Shown here in pieces: positions 7,173 through 15,141 of a DNA stretch of 19,917 bases. Origin of the DNA: Pseudomonadota bacterium. GTDB lineage: Bacteria > Pseudomonadota > Alphaproteobacteria > Rhizobiales > Rhizobiaceae. Location: positions 1 through 19,917 of the forward strand of contig JAEWPB010000017.1 in NCBI GenBank assembly GCA_023399465.1, in the 5' to 3' direction. How positions within the stretch are numbered: position 1 is the first letter of the stretch; every line of letters starts with the position of its first letter. Both the position numbers and the translations under genes were made by a program. The notes beneath the pieces were generated by a model that was not told the DNA's origin, ran no database searches, and saw only the letters and a program-made list of their open reading frames with translations.

Positions 7173-7266
7173 GTCATCTGTTTAGCTGGCGCTCACGGTC
7201 ACGAATCCGTCCGCTGTCCGGCGGGCGCGCATGACGTCATCACAGCACCAACCGACAGGCGGGACC

Positions 7267-9930
7267 ATGGGCAGAAGTACATCGGCGGCTATGGACAATC
7301 GAACCAACCGATTTACCCTTTCCACTTTCGTGTGGAGGCAAGCGTTGGCGCTCGCCGGGATCGGCTTGTTCCTTGTCCTGGCCCTGGCCGTTGCGGCACT
7401 TGCGACATGGAATGTGTCCGATCCGAGCCTCTCCTATGCCACCAGCAACGAACCGCAGAATATTCTCGGCTATGGCGGCGCGATCTTTTCCGACCTGATG
7501 ATGCAGTTTCTCGGGCTTGGCAGCGTCATCGCGCTGTTACCGGTGCTCTCCTGGGCATTGGCGCTGATTACCGGTCGGCCGGTTCATCGTGTTCCCGCCC
7601 GCATTGCTGCCTGGCTCGGTGGTTCGATCATCACTGCTGCGGCGCTCGGCTGCTTCCCGCCGCCGTTGACCTGGCCGATCCCGAACGGCATCGGTGGGGT
7701 GCTTGGCGACATGCTGCTGCGTTTTCCTGCGCTTTTTGTCGGCGCCTATCCGACCGGCACGTTCGCCACGGCGCTTGGGGTCGTATTCGCGATCCCTGCG
7801 ACATACTTCATGCTGTTTGCCTCGGGCATCATCGGTCGGGCGCTGCCCGTAGACGAGGAGGACGATGCCCCGGTAGCGCCGAGCAAGGCGCGCACCATCC
7901 GCGACGAAGACGAAGATGAGGAGGAAGGCGCGGGAATGCTGGTCTTCGGCGCGGTTGCCCATGCCTGGTACACCGGACAGGCGCGCGTGCGGCGTATGTT
8001 TGGCCTTCGCCAGCGCCGGAGCGCCGAACGCGACTTCGAGCAGCCCTATGATTTCAATGACGACGAATTCGGCACCCTGAATGAGCCGGTGCGTGCAAAG
8101 GCACCGCGCGGCCTTCGCGACCGCATGGAGCCGACCATGGATGGAGGTGCGTCGCGCGGATCCGCTCCGGCGCGTCGCGTGGTTTCCGCGCCGCCGATGT
8201 CCATCGATGACGATTTTGACGACGGGGATGACACCGATTTTGGCTTGGGAGCGCGGCCGGCCGGCATCCTGTCCGACGATATCGGGGACGATGCCTGGGC
8301 TGCCAGCACGCCGCGCTCTTCGCCGCGGGTCAGTGCACCAGCGGCCCGGCCGAAGGCGAGCGGACGTTCCGAACGCGATGCGCAGGGGTCGCTGCTTCGC
8401 GGGGACGGTAGTTTCCAGCTGCCCTCCGTCCACCTGCTGGCCGAACCGCGCAACGTCGTGCGCGATACCACGCTTTCCGCCGATGCGCTGGAGCAGAACG
8501 CCCGCATGCTGGAAGGCGTGCTCGAGGATTTCGGCGTCAAGGGCGAGATCATCCATGTGCGGCCCGGTCCGGTCGTCACCCTTTACGAACTCGAGCCGGC
8601 GCCGGGCATCAAGTCGTCCCGCGTCATCGGACTTGCCGATGACATCGCCCGGTCGATGAGCGCGATCGCGGCCCGCGTCGCCGTCGTTCCCGGTCGCAAC
8701 GCCATCGGCATCGAACTGCCGAACCAGACGCGCGAAACCGTCTATCTGCGCGAACTGATCGCCAGCCGTGATTTCGAGGGCTCGAAGGCGAAGCTTTCCA
8801 TGGCGCTCGGCAAGACGATCGGCGGCGAGCCGGTCATCGCCGATCTCGCCAAGATGCCGCATCTGCTCGTCGCCGGTACCACCGGCTCGGGCAAGTCGGT
8901 TGCGATCAACACCATGATCCTGTCGTTGCTCTACCGGCTGTCGCCGGACAAGTGCCGGCTCATCATGATCGATCCGAAGATGCTCGAACTTTCCGTCTAC
9001 GACGGTATTCCGCACCTTCTGTCGCCTGTCGTCACCGACCCGAAGAAGGCGGTGGTGGCGCTCAAGTGGACCGTCCGTGAGATGGAAGAGCGCTACAAGA
9101 AGATGTCGAAGATCGGCGTGCGCAACATCGACGGCTTCAACACCCGCGTCGAGCAGGCGCTCGCCAAGGGCGAGGCGATCTCGCGCACGGTGCAGACCGG
9201 CTTTGACCGCCAGACCGGCGAGGCGATCTACGAGACCGAGGAGTTCGATCTTGCGCCGATGCCCTATATCGTCGTCATCATCGACGAAATGGCCGACCTG
9301 ATGATGGTTGCCGGCAAGGATATCGAAGGCGCGGTTCAGCGCCTGGCGCAGATGGCGCGCGCGGCGGGCATTCACGTGATCATGGCGACGCAGCGCCCCT
9401 CCGTCGACGTCATCACCGGCACGATCAAGGCGAACTTCCCGACCCGCATCTCCTTCCAGGTGACCTCGAAGATCGACAGCCGCACCATTCTCGGCGAACA
9501 GGGTGCCGAGCAGCTGCTCGGCATGGGCGACATGCTCTACATGGCCGGCGGTGGCCGCATCCAGCGCGTCCACGGACCGTTCGTGTCCGACAACGAGGTC
9601 GAGGAGATCGTCGCCTATCTCAAGACCCAGGGATCGCCGCAGTACCTCGAGGCGATCACTGCCGATGACGATGATGACGAGGGTGGCGGCGGCCCGGCCG
9701 GCACCTCGAACCTCGCGGATTCGGATGATCCCTACGATCAGGCGGTGGCGATCGTGCTGCGCGACGGCAAGGCTTCCACATCCTATATCCAGCGTCGACT
9801 GGGTATCGGCTACAACAGGGCCGCGTCGCTGATCGAGCGCATGGAGCAGGAAGGCATCATCGGCCCGGCCAACCATGCAGGCAAGCGCGAGATACTTGTG
9901 CCGACCGAGGCGGATATCATCGAGCGATAG
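7267..9930 (+). CDS. ftsK: DNA translocase FtsK
   Basis: This 887-aa septal DNA pump clears chromosome termini and activates XerCD at dif during division. The N-terminal 190 residues hold about four membrane helices (the first at QALALAGIGLFLVLALAVAA). Next comes an acidic low-complexity linker (DEDEDEEEG near residue 212, more acidic patches to about 350). The RecA-like motor has Walker A GTTGSGKS (residues 537-544) and Walker B IVVIIDE (668-674). The C-terminal gamma winged helix (about residues 820-885, with SYIQRRLGIGYNRAASLIERM) would read KOPS sites. I prefer the ATG at 7267 (MGRSTS) because it resembles rhizobial FtsK N-termini; the in-frame ATG 7231 would add 12 residues. Neither has a clear Shine-Dalgarno sequence. 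Probable CtrA control is described under the box at 7154. Confidence 0.95.
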   Translation: MGRSTSAAMDNRTNRFTLSTFVWRQALALAGIGLFLVLALAVAALATWNVSDPSLSYATSNEPQNILGYGGAIFSDLMMQFLGLGSVIALLPVLSWALALITGRPVHRVPARIAAWLGGSIITAAALGCFPPPLTWPIPNGIGGVLGDMLLRFPALFVGAYPTGTFATALGVVFAIPATYFMLFASGIIGRALPVDEEDDAPVAPSKARTIRDEDEDEEEGAGMLVFGAVAHAWYTGQARVRRMFGLRQRRSAERDFEQPYDFNDDEFGTLNEPVRAKAPRGLRDRMEPTMDGGASRGSAPARRVVSAPPMSIDDDFDDGDDTDFGLGARPAGILSDDIGDDAWAASTPRSSPRVSAPAARPKASGRSERDAQGSLLRGDGSFQLPSVHLLAEPRNVVRDTTLSADALEQNARMLEGVLEDFGVKGEIIHVRPGPVVTLYELEPAPGIKSSRVIGLADDIARSMSAIAARVAVVPGRNAIGIELPNQTRETVYLRELIASRDFEGSKAKLSMALGKTIGGEPVIADLAKMPHLLVAGTTGSGKSVAINTMILSLLYRLSPDKCRLIMIDPKMLELSVYDGIPHLLSPVVTDPKKAVVALKWTVREMEERYKKMSKIGVRNIDGFNTRVEQALAKGEAISRTVQTGFDRQTGEAIYETEEFDLAPMPYIVVIIDEMADLMMVAGKDIEGAVQRLAQMARAAGIHVIMATQRPSVDVITGTIKANFPTRISFQVTSKIDSRTILGEQGAEQLLGMGDMLYMAGGGRIQRVHGPFVSDNEVEEIVAYLKTQGSPQYLEAITADDDDDEGGGGPAGTSNLADSDDPYDQAVAIVLRDGKASTSYIQRRLGIGYNRAASLIERMEQEGIIGPANHAGKREILVPTEADIIER

Positions 9931-10052
9931 GTTGGCGGCCGGCAATTGGCCCGATATCGCGAATTTTACTTGGCGTGAGCGGCGCGAGCGGTGATTCGGT
10001 CATCAAGACGCCGTGTTTTTCCGCCAAGGGAAGCGCAATGAAGGAGACTGGA

Positions 10053-10718
10053 ATGACCACAAAGAAACCTGGCCTGACAGCCAACCGGCGGGCGCTTCCC
10101 ACCCTGACGCGCCGAGATTTCGCCGGCGCCCTCCTGGCCGCCGCGATCGTCGGGTTGTCGCCTGCCGGGGCAGGTGCCCAGGCGGCGAGCACCGCGCAGC
10201 GGATTGCCGACCACTTTTCCTCGGTGCGCACGATGCAGGGTGAATTCGTGCAGTTCGGGCCGCGCGGCGAGCAGACCAGCGGCAAGTTCTTCATCGAACG
10301 TCCGGGCAAGCTGCGCTTCAACTATGATGCGCCGTCGCCGATGCGGGTGATCTCCGATGGCCGCAACGTCGTCATCGGCAATACGAGGATGAAGACCTGG
10401 GATCTATACCCGCTGTCGAAGACGCCCCTCAGCCTGCTGCTCTCGAACCGCATCGACCTCAGGACCAAGATGGTGCGCGACGTCAAGGAGGAGGCGGACC
10501 TGACCACCATCGTGCTCGGTGACCGCACGATCTTCGGCCAGTCGACCATCACCATGATGTTCGATCCGAAGACCTACGAACTGCGCCAGTGGACGATCAC
10601 CGATCCTCAAGCCAAGGATACGACGGTGATGATCTTCAACGTCAAGACCGGCGTGAAGTTCGACGACAAGGTCTTCAAGGTGCCTTACGATTCCATTCGG
10701 GGCAACACCAACCGGTAA
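10053..10718 (+). CDS. lolA: Outer-membrane lipoprotein carrier protein LolA
   Basis: This 221-aa periplasmic chaperone carries lipoproteins from LolCDE to the outer membrane. The mature part shows the LolA pattern: IADHFSSVRTMQGEFVQ, GKFFIERPGKLRFNYDAP, then SDGRNVVIGN and the half-barrel strands to the C-terminus. The N-terminus is unusual in carrying TLTRRDFAG (about residues 17-25), a twin-arginine-like motif, before the hydrophobic stretch and the AGA-QA cleavage region (about residues 39-43). AAGGAG at 10041-10046 is 6 nt before ATG 10053, which decides this start over ATG 10038 and GTG 9975. It follows ftsK by 122 nt on the same strand and ends shortly before a strong terminator. Confidence 0.93.
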   Translation: MTTKKPGLTANRRALPTLTRRDFAGALLAAAIVGLSPAGAGAQAASTAQRIADHFSSVRTMQGEFVQFGPRGEQTSGKFFIERPGKLRFNYDAPSPMRVISDGRNVVIGNTRMKTWDLYPLSKTPLSLLLSNRIDLRTKMVRDVKEEADLTTIVLGDRTIFGQSTITMMFDPKTYELRQWTITDPQAKDTTVMIFNVKTGVKFDDKVFKVPYDSIRGNTNR

Positions 10719-10743
10719 GCCTTGCGGAACAATTGCCTTTCGG

Positions 10744-10778
10744 AAAGGCGGGCGGCATTTTTGGCCGCTCGCCTTTTT
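10744..10778 (+). terminator. Intrinsic terminator of lolA
   Basis: AAAGGCGGGCGGC pairs with GCCGCTCGCCTTT across a 7-nt loop, giving a 13-bp stem with one G-T wobble. The T-run at 10774-10778 completes the terminator. It lies 25 nt after the lolA stop. Confidence 0.9.
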
Positions 10779-10836
10779 GCTGTTCATGCGGGACGAAATT
10801 TCCTAAACCCCTTGCGGGAGCAGAAGAGGTTTAGGC

Positions 10837-11640
10837 ATGAAGTTTTCGATCACCACCTGGAATATCAATTCGGTGCGGCTCAGAATGCCGCTCGTCGAGC
10901 GGTTCCTCACCCACTACAAGCCCGACGTCATCTGCCTCCAGGAAACCAAGTGCCAGAACGACCAGTTTCCCTCGAAACCGTTACGCGCGCTCGGCTACGA
11001 GCACATCATCGTGCACGGCCAGAAGGGGTATCACGGCGTGGCGATCGCCTCGCGCCTACCGATGGCCGAGGATCATCGCCAGGACTATTGCGGCGTCGGC
11101 GACGCCCGGCACATCTCGGCGATCGTCCAGCACAACGGCCGGAAGATCCGGCTGCACAACTTCTATGTGCCGGCCGGCGGCGATGAGCCCGATCGCAGCA
11201 TCAATCCGAAATTCGGCCACAAGCTCGACTTCATCGAGGAGATGAAGGCGCTGCATGCCGAAGCGGAGCCCGGTGTTTCGTCCATCCTGGTCGGTGACCT
11301 CAATATCGCGCCACTCGAGCACGATGTCTGGTCGCACAAGCAGTTGCTGAAGATCGTCAGCCACACGCCTGTCGAGACCGAAGGACTGACCGAGGTGATG
11401 ACACGGGGCGCCTGGGTTGACCTGATGCGCCAGCACATTCCGGCAAGCGAGAAGATCTACACGTGGTGGAGCTACCGCGCCAAGGACTGGCAGGCCGCAG
11501 ATCGTGGCCGCCGTCTCGACCATATCTGGTCCTCGGCCGATCTCGGTCCGCATCTCGAGGGCATCGATATCCTCAAGGAAGCCCGCGGCTGGACCCAGCC
11601 ATCGGACCACGTGCCGGTGACTGCGCGCTTCGATATCTGA
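10837..11640 (+). CDS. xthA: Exodeoxyribonuclease III (AP endonuclease)
   Basis: This 267-aa enzyme is of the ExoIII/APE1 family, which cuts DNA at abasic sites in base excision repair and degrades duplex DNA 3'-to-5'. All metal and catalytic motifs are visible: TTWNINSVR (Asn9 and Asn11), LQETKC with Glu36, NFYVPAGG, VGDLNIAP with the Asp-Asn pair, RRLDHIW, and the C-terminal SDHVPV with the catalytic Asp-His pair. The length is normal (about 260-270). The preceding lolA terminator means that it has its own promoter within about 58 nt, which I could not identify. It ends 6 nt before the convergent cNMP-binding gene. Confidence 0.95.
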   Translation: MKFSITTWNINSVRLRMPLVERFLTHYKPDVICLQETKCQNDQFPSKPLRALGYEHIIVHGQKGYHGVAIASRLPMAEDHRQDYCGVGDARHISAIVQHNGRKIRLHNFYVPAGGDEPDRSINPKFGHKLDFIEEMKALHAEAEPGVSSILVGDLNIAPLEHDVWSHKQLLKIVSHTPVETEGLTEVMTRGAWVDLMRQHIPASEKIYTWWSYRAKDWQAADRGRRLDHIWSSADLGPHLEGIDILKEARGWTQPSDHVPVTARFDI

Positions 11641-11646
11641 CGCGAA

Positions 11647-12102
11647 TTATTGAAAGCGATGCTGCATGGCCGCCGTGCTTGCGGCCATGGCGGCGAGATT
11701 GTCGCGGATACGGCTTTCCACCGCTGCGGCAATGTCGGGATACTCTTCCAGGAGCCGGTGGAACAGCGCCCGGCTGATGCGAATGACATCGCTTTCCTCG
11801 CTGGCGATGGCCGTGAACTTGCGTTCCACCAGCGTCACCATTGCAAGTTCCGACAGCAGCGTTCCTGGCCCGGCCCGGCCTTCCGCCACCGGCTTGCCGT
11901 TCCGACCGGCCGTGTAGAGCTCGATGCGGCCGCTGGCGACGATATAGGCGCACTCTGCCGGCGACTTCTCGCGAAAGAGGGTTTGCCCCGCCGACAGGTG
12001 GCGGTGCTCCGATCCGAAGGCGATCAGCCGCAACTGGTCGTCGCCGAGACCGCTGAACAGCGGCACGTTCGCAAGCAGGCGGATATCGTCGGTCAGTGCC
12101 AT
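11647..12102 (-). CDS. Single-domain cyclic nucleotide-binding (Crp-like) protein
   Basis: This 151-aa protein is almost entirely a cyclic-nucleotide-binding beta-roll. LANVPLFSGLGDDQLRLIA starts the domain, followed by the GQTLFREKSPAECAYIVASG region and a phosphate-binding-cassette-like segment GPGTLLSELAMVT. A C-helix region (RALFHRLLEEYPDIAAAVES) ends the protein. There is no helix-turn-helix domain, so it is not a Crp/Fnr transcription factor on its own. The cassette lacks the classic GExA...RxA arginine in an obvious position, so cAMP or cGMP binding is uncertain. It begins 18 nt downstream of the response-regulator gene on the same strand, so the two are probably one transcript and could act together. 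The ligand is unknown. Confidence 0.85.
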   Translation of the reverse strand: MALTDDIRLLANVPLFSGLGDDQLRLIAFGSEHRHLSAGQTLFREKSPAECAYIVASGRIELYTAGRNGKPVAEGRAGPGTLLSELAMVTLVERKFTAIASEESDVIRISRALFHRLLEEYPDIAAAVESRIRDNLAAMAASTAAMQHRFQ

Positions 12103-12120
12103 GAGTGCAGTGCTTTCAGC

Positions 12121-12804
12121 TTAGGGTACGATCTTGTAGCCGCCGTTCTCGGTGACGAGAATTTCGGCGTTGGACGGGTCGCGTTCGATCTTCTGGCGCA
12201 GGCGATAGACATGCGTCTCGAGCGTGTGGGTCGTCACCCCGGAATTGTAGCCCCAGACTTCCTCGAGCAGCACGTCGCGGGTCACCACCTTCTGGTCGGC
12301 GCGATAGAGATAGCGGATGATCGCTGCTTCCTTTTCCGTCAGGCGGATCTTCTGCCCGTCCTCGGTGGTCAGTAGCTTCTGGCTCGGCTTGAACAGGTAG
12401 GGGCCGACGGTGAAGGTCGCGTCCTCGCTCTGCTCGTGCTGGCGCAACTGCGCCCGGATGCGGGCAAGCAGCACCGCGAAGCGGAAGGGCTTGGTGACAT
12501 AGTCGTTGGCGCCCGCCTCAAGCCCGAGGATGGTGTCGGAGTCGGTGTCGTGGCCGGTCAGCATGATGATCGGCGCCTTGAAGCCGCCCTTGCGCAAGAG
12601 CTTGACCGCCTCGCGGCCATCCATGTCGGGCAGGCCGACATCCATGATCAGCAGGTCGACGGGACTGCTCTTGGCAACTTGCATGCCCTTGGCCGCGGTC
12701 GGCTCCTGAAGCAGCACGAACTCGTCATAGAGCGACAACTGCTCGATCAGTGTCTCGCGCAGGTCCTCGTCATCATCTACCAGCAGTATCGTTCGGGCGC
12801 TCAT
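12121..12804 (-). CDS. OmpR/PhoB-family two-component response regulator
   Basis: This 227-aa regulator has a receiver domain (about residues 4-118) with acidic pocket DDD (10-12), phospho-acceptor Asp55, switch Thr83 and Lys105. The C-terminal winged helix (about 130-227) includes KIRLTEKEAAIIRYLYRA and THTLETHVYRLRQKIERD. AGGAGG at 12813-12818 lies 8 nt before the ATG at 12804. The linker ARIRAQLRQHEQSEDA and the GGYKIVP ending recall the alphaproteobacterial CenR-like (cell envelope) regulators, but I cannot confirm orthology, so I leave the symbol empty. No histidine kinase lies nearby. It heads a two-gene unit with the cNMP-binding protein and is divergent from the L,D-transpeptidase, which might be a target. 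Confidence 0.92.
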   Translation of the reverse strand: MSARTILLVDDDEDLRETLIEQLSLYDEFVLLQEPTAAKGMQVAKSSPVDLLIMDVGLPDMDGREAVKLLRKGGFKAPIIMLTGHDTDSDTILGLEAGANDYVTKPFRFAVLLARIRAQLRQHEQSEDATFTVGPYLFKPSQKLLTTEDGQKIRLTEKEAAIIRYLYRADQKVVTRDVLLEEVWGYNSGVTTHTLETHVYRLRQKIERDPSNAEILVTENGGYKIVP

Positions 12805-12905
12805 GCGTATTGCCTCCTGCCTTTGGTACCCACTCCTAAGCGAATTTAGCATTTTGGCAAGGGCGGGGCCTCGGGGCACTCTTGTTCTCTTGTGCAAGCT
12901 GCTAT

Positions 12906-12921
12906 GGTTTCAAATGAAATC
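12906..12921. repeat. Near-perfect palindrome in the divergent regulator/transpeptidase promoter
   Basis: GGTTTCA-AA-TGAAATC has 7-bp arms with one mismatch. It lies 30-45 nt upstream of the L,D-transpeptidase start and about 100 nt upstream of the response-regulator start, a position typical of an operator. The protein that might bind is unknown. Confidence 0.35.
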
Positions 12922-12950
12922 ACGCGCAAAGCAAATACTTGTGAGATTCA

Positions 12951-13496
12951 ATGACAAAGGCAAGGCCATACCCGGTGCGCAATTCCACCATTCTCGTTCG
13001 TGCCGCTCCAGGCAGGCCGAACCGGGCGCTCGTACAGATGGGTCCACTGCGCATCCCGGCGGCGATCGGGCGGGCCGGCCGCAGCGCCTTCAAGCGGGAG
13101 GGCGACGGCGCGACGCCGATTACCGCGATGCGCCTCCTTTACGGGTTTTCGCGGAGCGACCGGGTGAAGGCGCTCCATACCGCCTTGCCGATGCGGCGGA
13201 TCGCGAAGAACATGCTTTGGTGCGATCAGCCGGAGCATCCGGCCTACAACAAGCTGGTCAAGGCGCCGTTCAAGCCCAGCCACGAGGAAATGATGCGCAA
13301 GGATGGGCTTTATGACGTTTGCCTCGTCATGGACTGGAACATCACGTCGCGCCGACGCCACGGCGGATCCGCGATCTTCTTCCACCTCATCCGCCCGGGC
13401 TACGAGCCGACCGCGGGCTGTATCGCCGTCAGCCTGCGCGACATGAAGCGCATGATCGGTCATATGAAGAAGGGGACGCTTGTCCGGGTAATGTAA
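12951..13496 (+). CDS. YkuD-type L,D-transpeptidase family protein
   Basis: This 181-aa protein consists of a YkuD-like catalytic domain (COG3786 type), linked to L,D-crosslinking or trimming of peptidoglycan. Family landmarks are ALVQMGPLRIPAAIGRAG near the N-terminus, KREGDGATPI, and the catalytic region IFFHLIRPGYEPTAGCIAVS with a histidine and the nucleophile cysteine. The catalytic motif is TAGCIAV instead of the classical SHGCxR, a variant that I associate with this subfamily. No signal peptide is visible with the start at 12951, so export is unexplained. The only upstream ribosome-binding signal is weak (GTGAGA). It is transcribed away from the response regulator through a 146-nt shared promoter region. 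Confidence 0.85.
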   Translation: MTKARPYPVRNSTILVRAAPGRPNRALVQMGPLRIPAAIGRAGRSAFKREGDGATPITAMRLLYGFSRSDRVKALHTALPMRRIAKNMLWCDQPEHPAYNKLVKAPFKPSHEEMMRKDGLYDVCLVMDWNITSRRRHGGSAIFFHLIRPGYEPTAGCIAVSLRDMKRMIGHMKKGTLVRVM

Positions 13497-13606
13497 GGGC
13501 CGAAGGGTGTCAGACCCCGCCCCCCTTGCACCATTTTCCTACTGCCGGAGGGCCACTGCGGTCGTCCGATTGATTTCAGTAACGCCGCACTACGAGGAGC
13601 CTGCTC

Positions 13607-14437
13607 ATGACCGATCAACCGCGCATCGCTTTCACGGATGGAAACACCATCCCGCAGGTCGGGCTCGGGGTTTGGCAAACGCCGAATGATGTCGCCGCGC
13701 CCGCGGTTCGTGCGGCGCTTGCTGCCGGCTATCGCCACGTCGACACGGCGGCGATCTACGAAAACGAGGAGGGGGTTGGCGAAGGCATCCGCACCTCCGG
13801 CGTCGATCGCCGTGACGTCTTCCTGACGACCAAGCTCTGGAACGACCAGCAGGGCTATGATGCCACCCTTGCCGCCTTCGACGCCAGCCTGAAGCGGCTC
13901 GGAACGGATTATGTCGATCTTTATCTCATCCATTGGCCTGCACCGAATCGCGACCGCTATGTCGAGACTTGGAAGGCGTTCGTCCGGTTGCACAAGGAAG
14001 GGCGCGCCCGGTCGATCGGCGTTTCCAACTTCTATCCCGAGCACCTCGAACGAATCATCGGCGAGACCGGCGTCGCGCCGGTCATCAACCAGATCGAGAT
14101 CCATCCCGATTTCCAGCAGAAGGCGGCACGCGCGGCACATGCCCGGCTCGGCATCGTCACCGAGTCCTGGAGCCCCCTCGGCCAGGGAAAACTCATCGCC
14201 AATCCCGAGATCGGCAGCATCGCCGCCAAGCATGGCAAGACACCGGCGCAGGTGATCATCCGCTGGCATATGGATAACGGCCTGGTGGTCATCCCGAAGT
14301 CGGTAACGCCGTCTCGCATCGAGGAGAACTTCCAGGTGTTCGATTTCAAGCTGGATTCCGCCGATCTGGCGGCAATCGACAAGCTCGACAATCCCGGCGG
14401 CCGTCTCGGTCCCGATCCGGTGACTGCAAACTTCTAG
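13607..14437 (+). CDS. Aldo/keto reductase
   Basis: This 276-aa NADPH-dependent TIM-barrel oxidoreductase shows all catalytic residues: Asp46 (GYRHVDTA), Tyr51 (AAIYENE), Lys76 (FLTTKLW) and His109 (YLIHWP). The family signatures GVSNFYPEHLERI and IPKSVTPSRIEENFQVFDF are also clear, the latter being the NADPH phosphate site. It resembles the 2,5-diketo-D-gluconate reductase/methylglyoxal reductase (DkgA-like) group, but the substrate cannot be inferred. GAGGAG at 13594-13599 is 7 nt before the ATG. It stands as a single gene: 110 nt after the transpeptidase and 7 nt before the convergent phosphatase. Confidence 0.93.
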   Translation: MTDQPRIAFTDGNTIPQVGLGVWQTPNDVAAPAVRAALAAGYRHVDTAAIYENEEGVGEGIRTSGVDRRDVFLTTKLWNDQQGYDATLAAFDASLKRLGTDYVDLYLIHWPAPNRDRYVETWKAFVRLHKEGRARSIGVSNFYPEHLERIIGETGVAPVINQIEIHPDFQQKAARAAHARLGIVTESWSPLGQGKLIANPEIGSIAAKHGKTPAQVIIRWHMDNGLVVIPKSVTPSRIEENFQVFDFKLDSADLAAIDKLDNPGGRLGPDPVTANF

Positions 14438-14444
14438 GATCGGC

Positions 14445-15008
14445 TCACTCGAGCATGGAAGGCGTCACGAAGCGTTCGAGATAGCCCTCCAGAGGCCCGA
14501 CGTCGTGCCATCGTTCGATGTCGAAGGCGACGACGGCGAGGCCGGCGGTCGGGTATTTTTCAGTGATCCGGGCAATGGCATCCGGGTCGCCACCGCCGGT
14601 CATGAGCTGCACCGCGTCGACCATGCCGGGATGGTGGGCGATCAGCATTAGGCTTTGCGCCGGCTGGTCGACGGAGCGGACCACGTCGACGATCTTTTCG
14701 CCCCCGGCTTCATAAAGGTCCGGCCGGTCATGTTCCTCGATATTTTCCGGCAAGGCCTTTCGGACCAGCTTCCAGGTCTGTTGCGTGCGTTTTGCCGTCG
14801 AAACGAGTACGAGATCGGGGATCAGGCCCTCCCGCGCCATGTACGCACCCATCGTCAGGGCTGCCTTTTCCCCCCTTTTCGCCAGCGGTCTTTCATGATC
14901 GGCGACACCCTCGGGCCAGGCCGACTTTGCATGACGCAGAAGGATCAGGCGGCGCAGGGGCGGTTTTGAAGTTGCTTGCGGCACGGCGGGCCTCTCCTGG
15001 CTGTCCAT
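14445..15008 (-). CDS. SixA-like histidine phosphatase family protein
   Basis: This 187-aa protein is of the phosphoglycerate-mutase-like superfamily, SixA branch. The phosphohistidine motif is LILLRHAKSAWPEG (Arg25, His26). A downstream VLVSTAKRTQQTW segment and the second catalytic histidine in LIAHHPGM complete the active site. E. coli SixA dephosphorylates phosphohistidine on phosphocarrier proteins; the substrate here is unknown. I chose ATG 15008 (MDSQERP) because it gives a short N-terminal tail before the fold. The frame extends to 15179 but would run back through the leuC terminator and into leuC. There is no good Shine-Dalgarno sequence. Transcription must begin downstream of the terminator at 15090-15116. 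Confidence 0.87.
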   Translation of the reverse strand: MDSQERPAVPQATSKPPLRRLILLRHAKSAWPEGVADHERPLAKRGEKAALTMGAYMAREGLIPDLVLVSTAKRTQQTWKLVRKALPENIEEHDRPDLYEAGGEKIVDVVRSVDQPAQSLMLIAHHPGMVDAVQLMTGGGDPDAIARITEKYPTAGLAVVAFDIERWHDVGPLEGYLERFVTPSMLE

Positions 15009-15089
15009 CGGGGATACGCCTGTTTCATACTGACATTTTTCCGGCACGGTGTCGCCCGCCGGAAGAACCGCCGGGGCGCTTCGGGCATG

Positions 15090-15116
15090 AAAAAAGGCCG
15101 CCCCATGGGACGGCCT
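15090..15116 (-). terminator. Intrinsic terminator of leuC
   Basis: On the minus strand AGGCCGTCC and GGGCGGCCT form a 9-bp stem with one T-G wobble around a CATG loop, followed by six T residues. It lies 25 nt after the leuC stop. Confidence 0.9.
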
Positions 15117-15141
15117 CTGATCTTCACAATCGGTAAGGGCG

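Noticed and set aside
7537..9945. 802-codon open frame on the minus strand
   Set aside because: Antisense to ftsK, lacks domains.
9975..10052. GTG 9975 or ATG 10038 as the lolA start
   Set aside because: The AAGGAG site at 10041-10046 lies downstream of both and is ideally spaced to ATG 10053.
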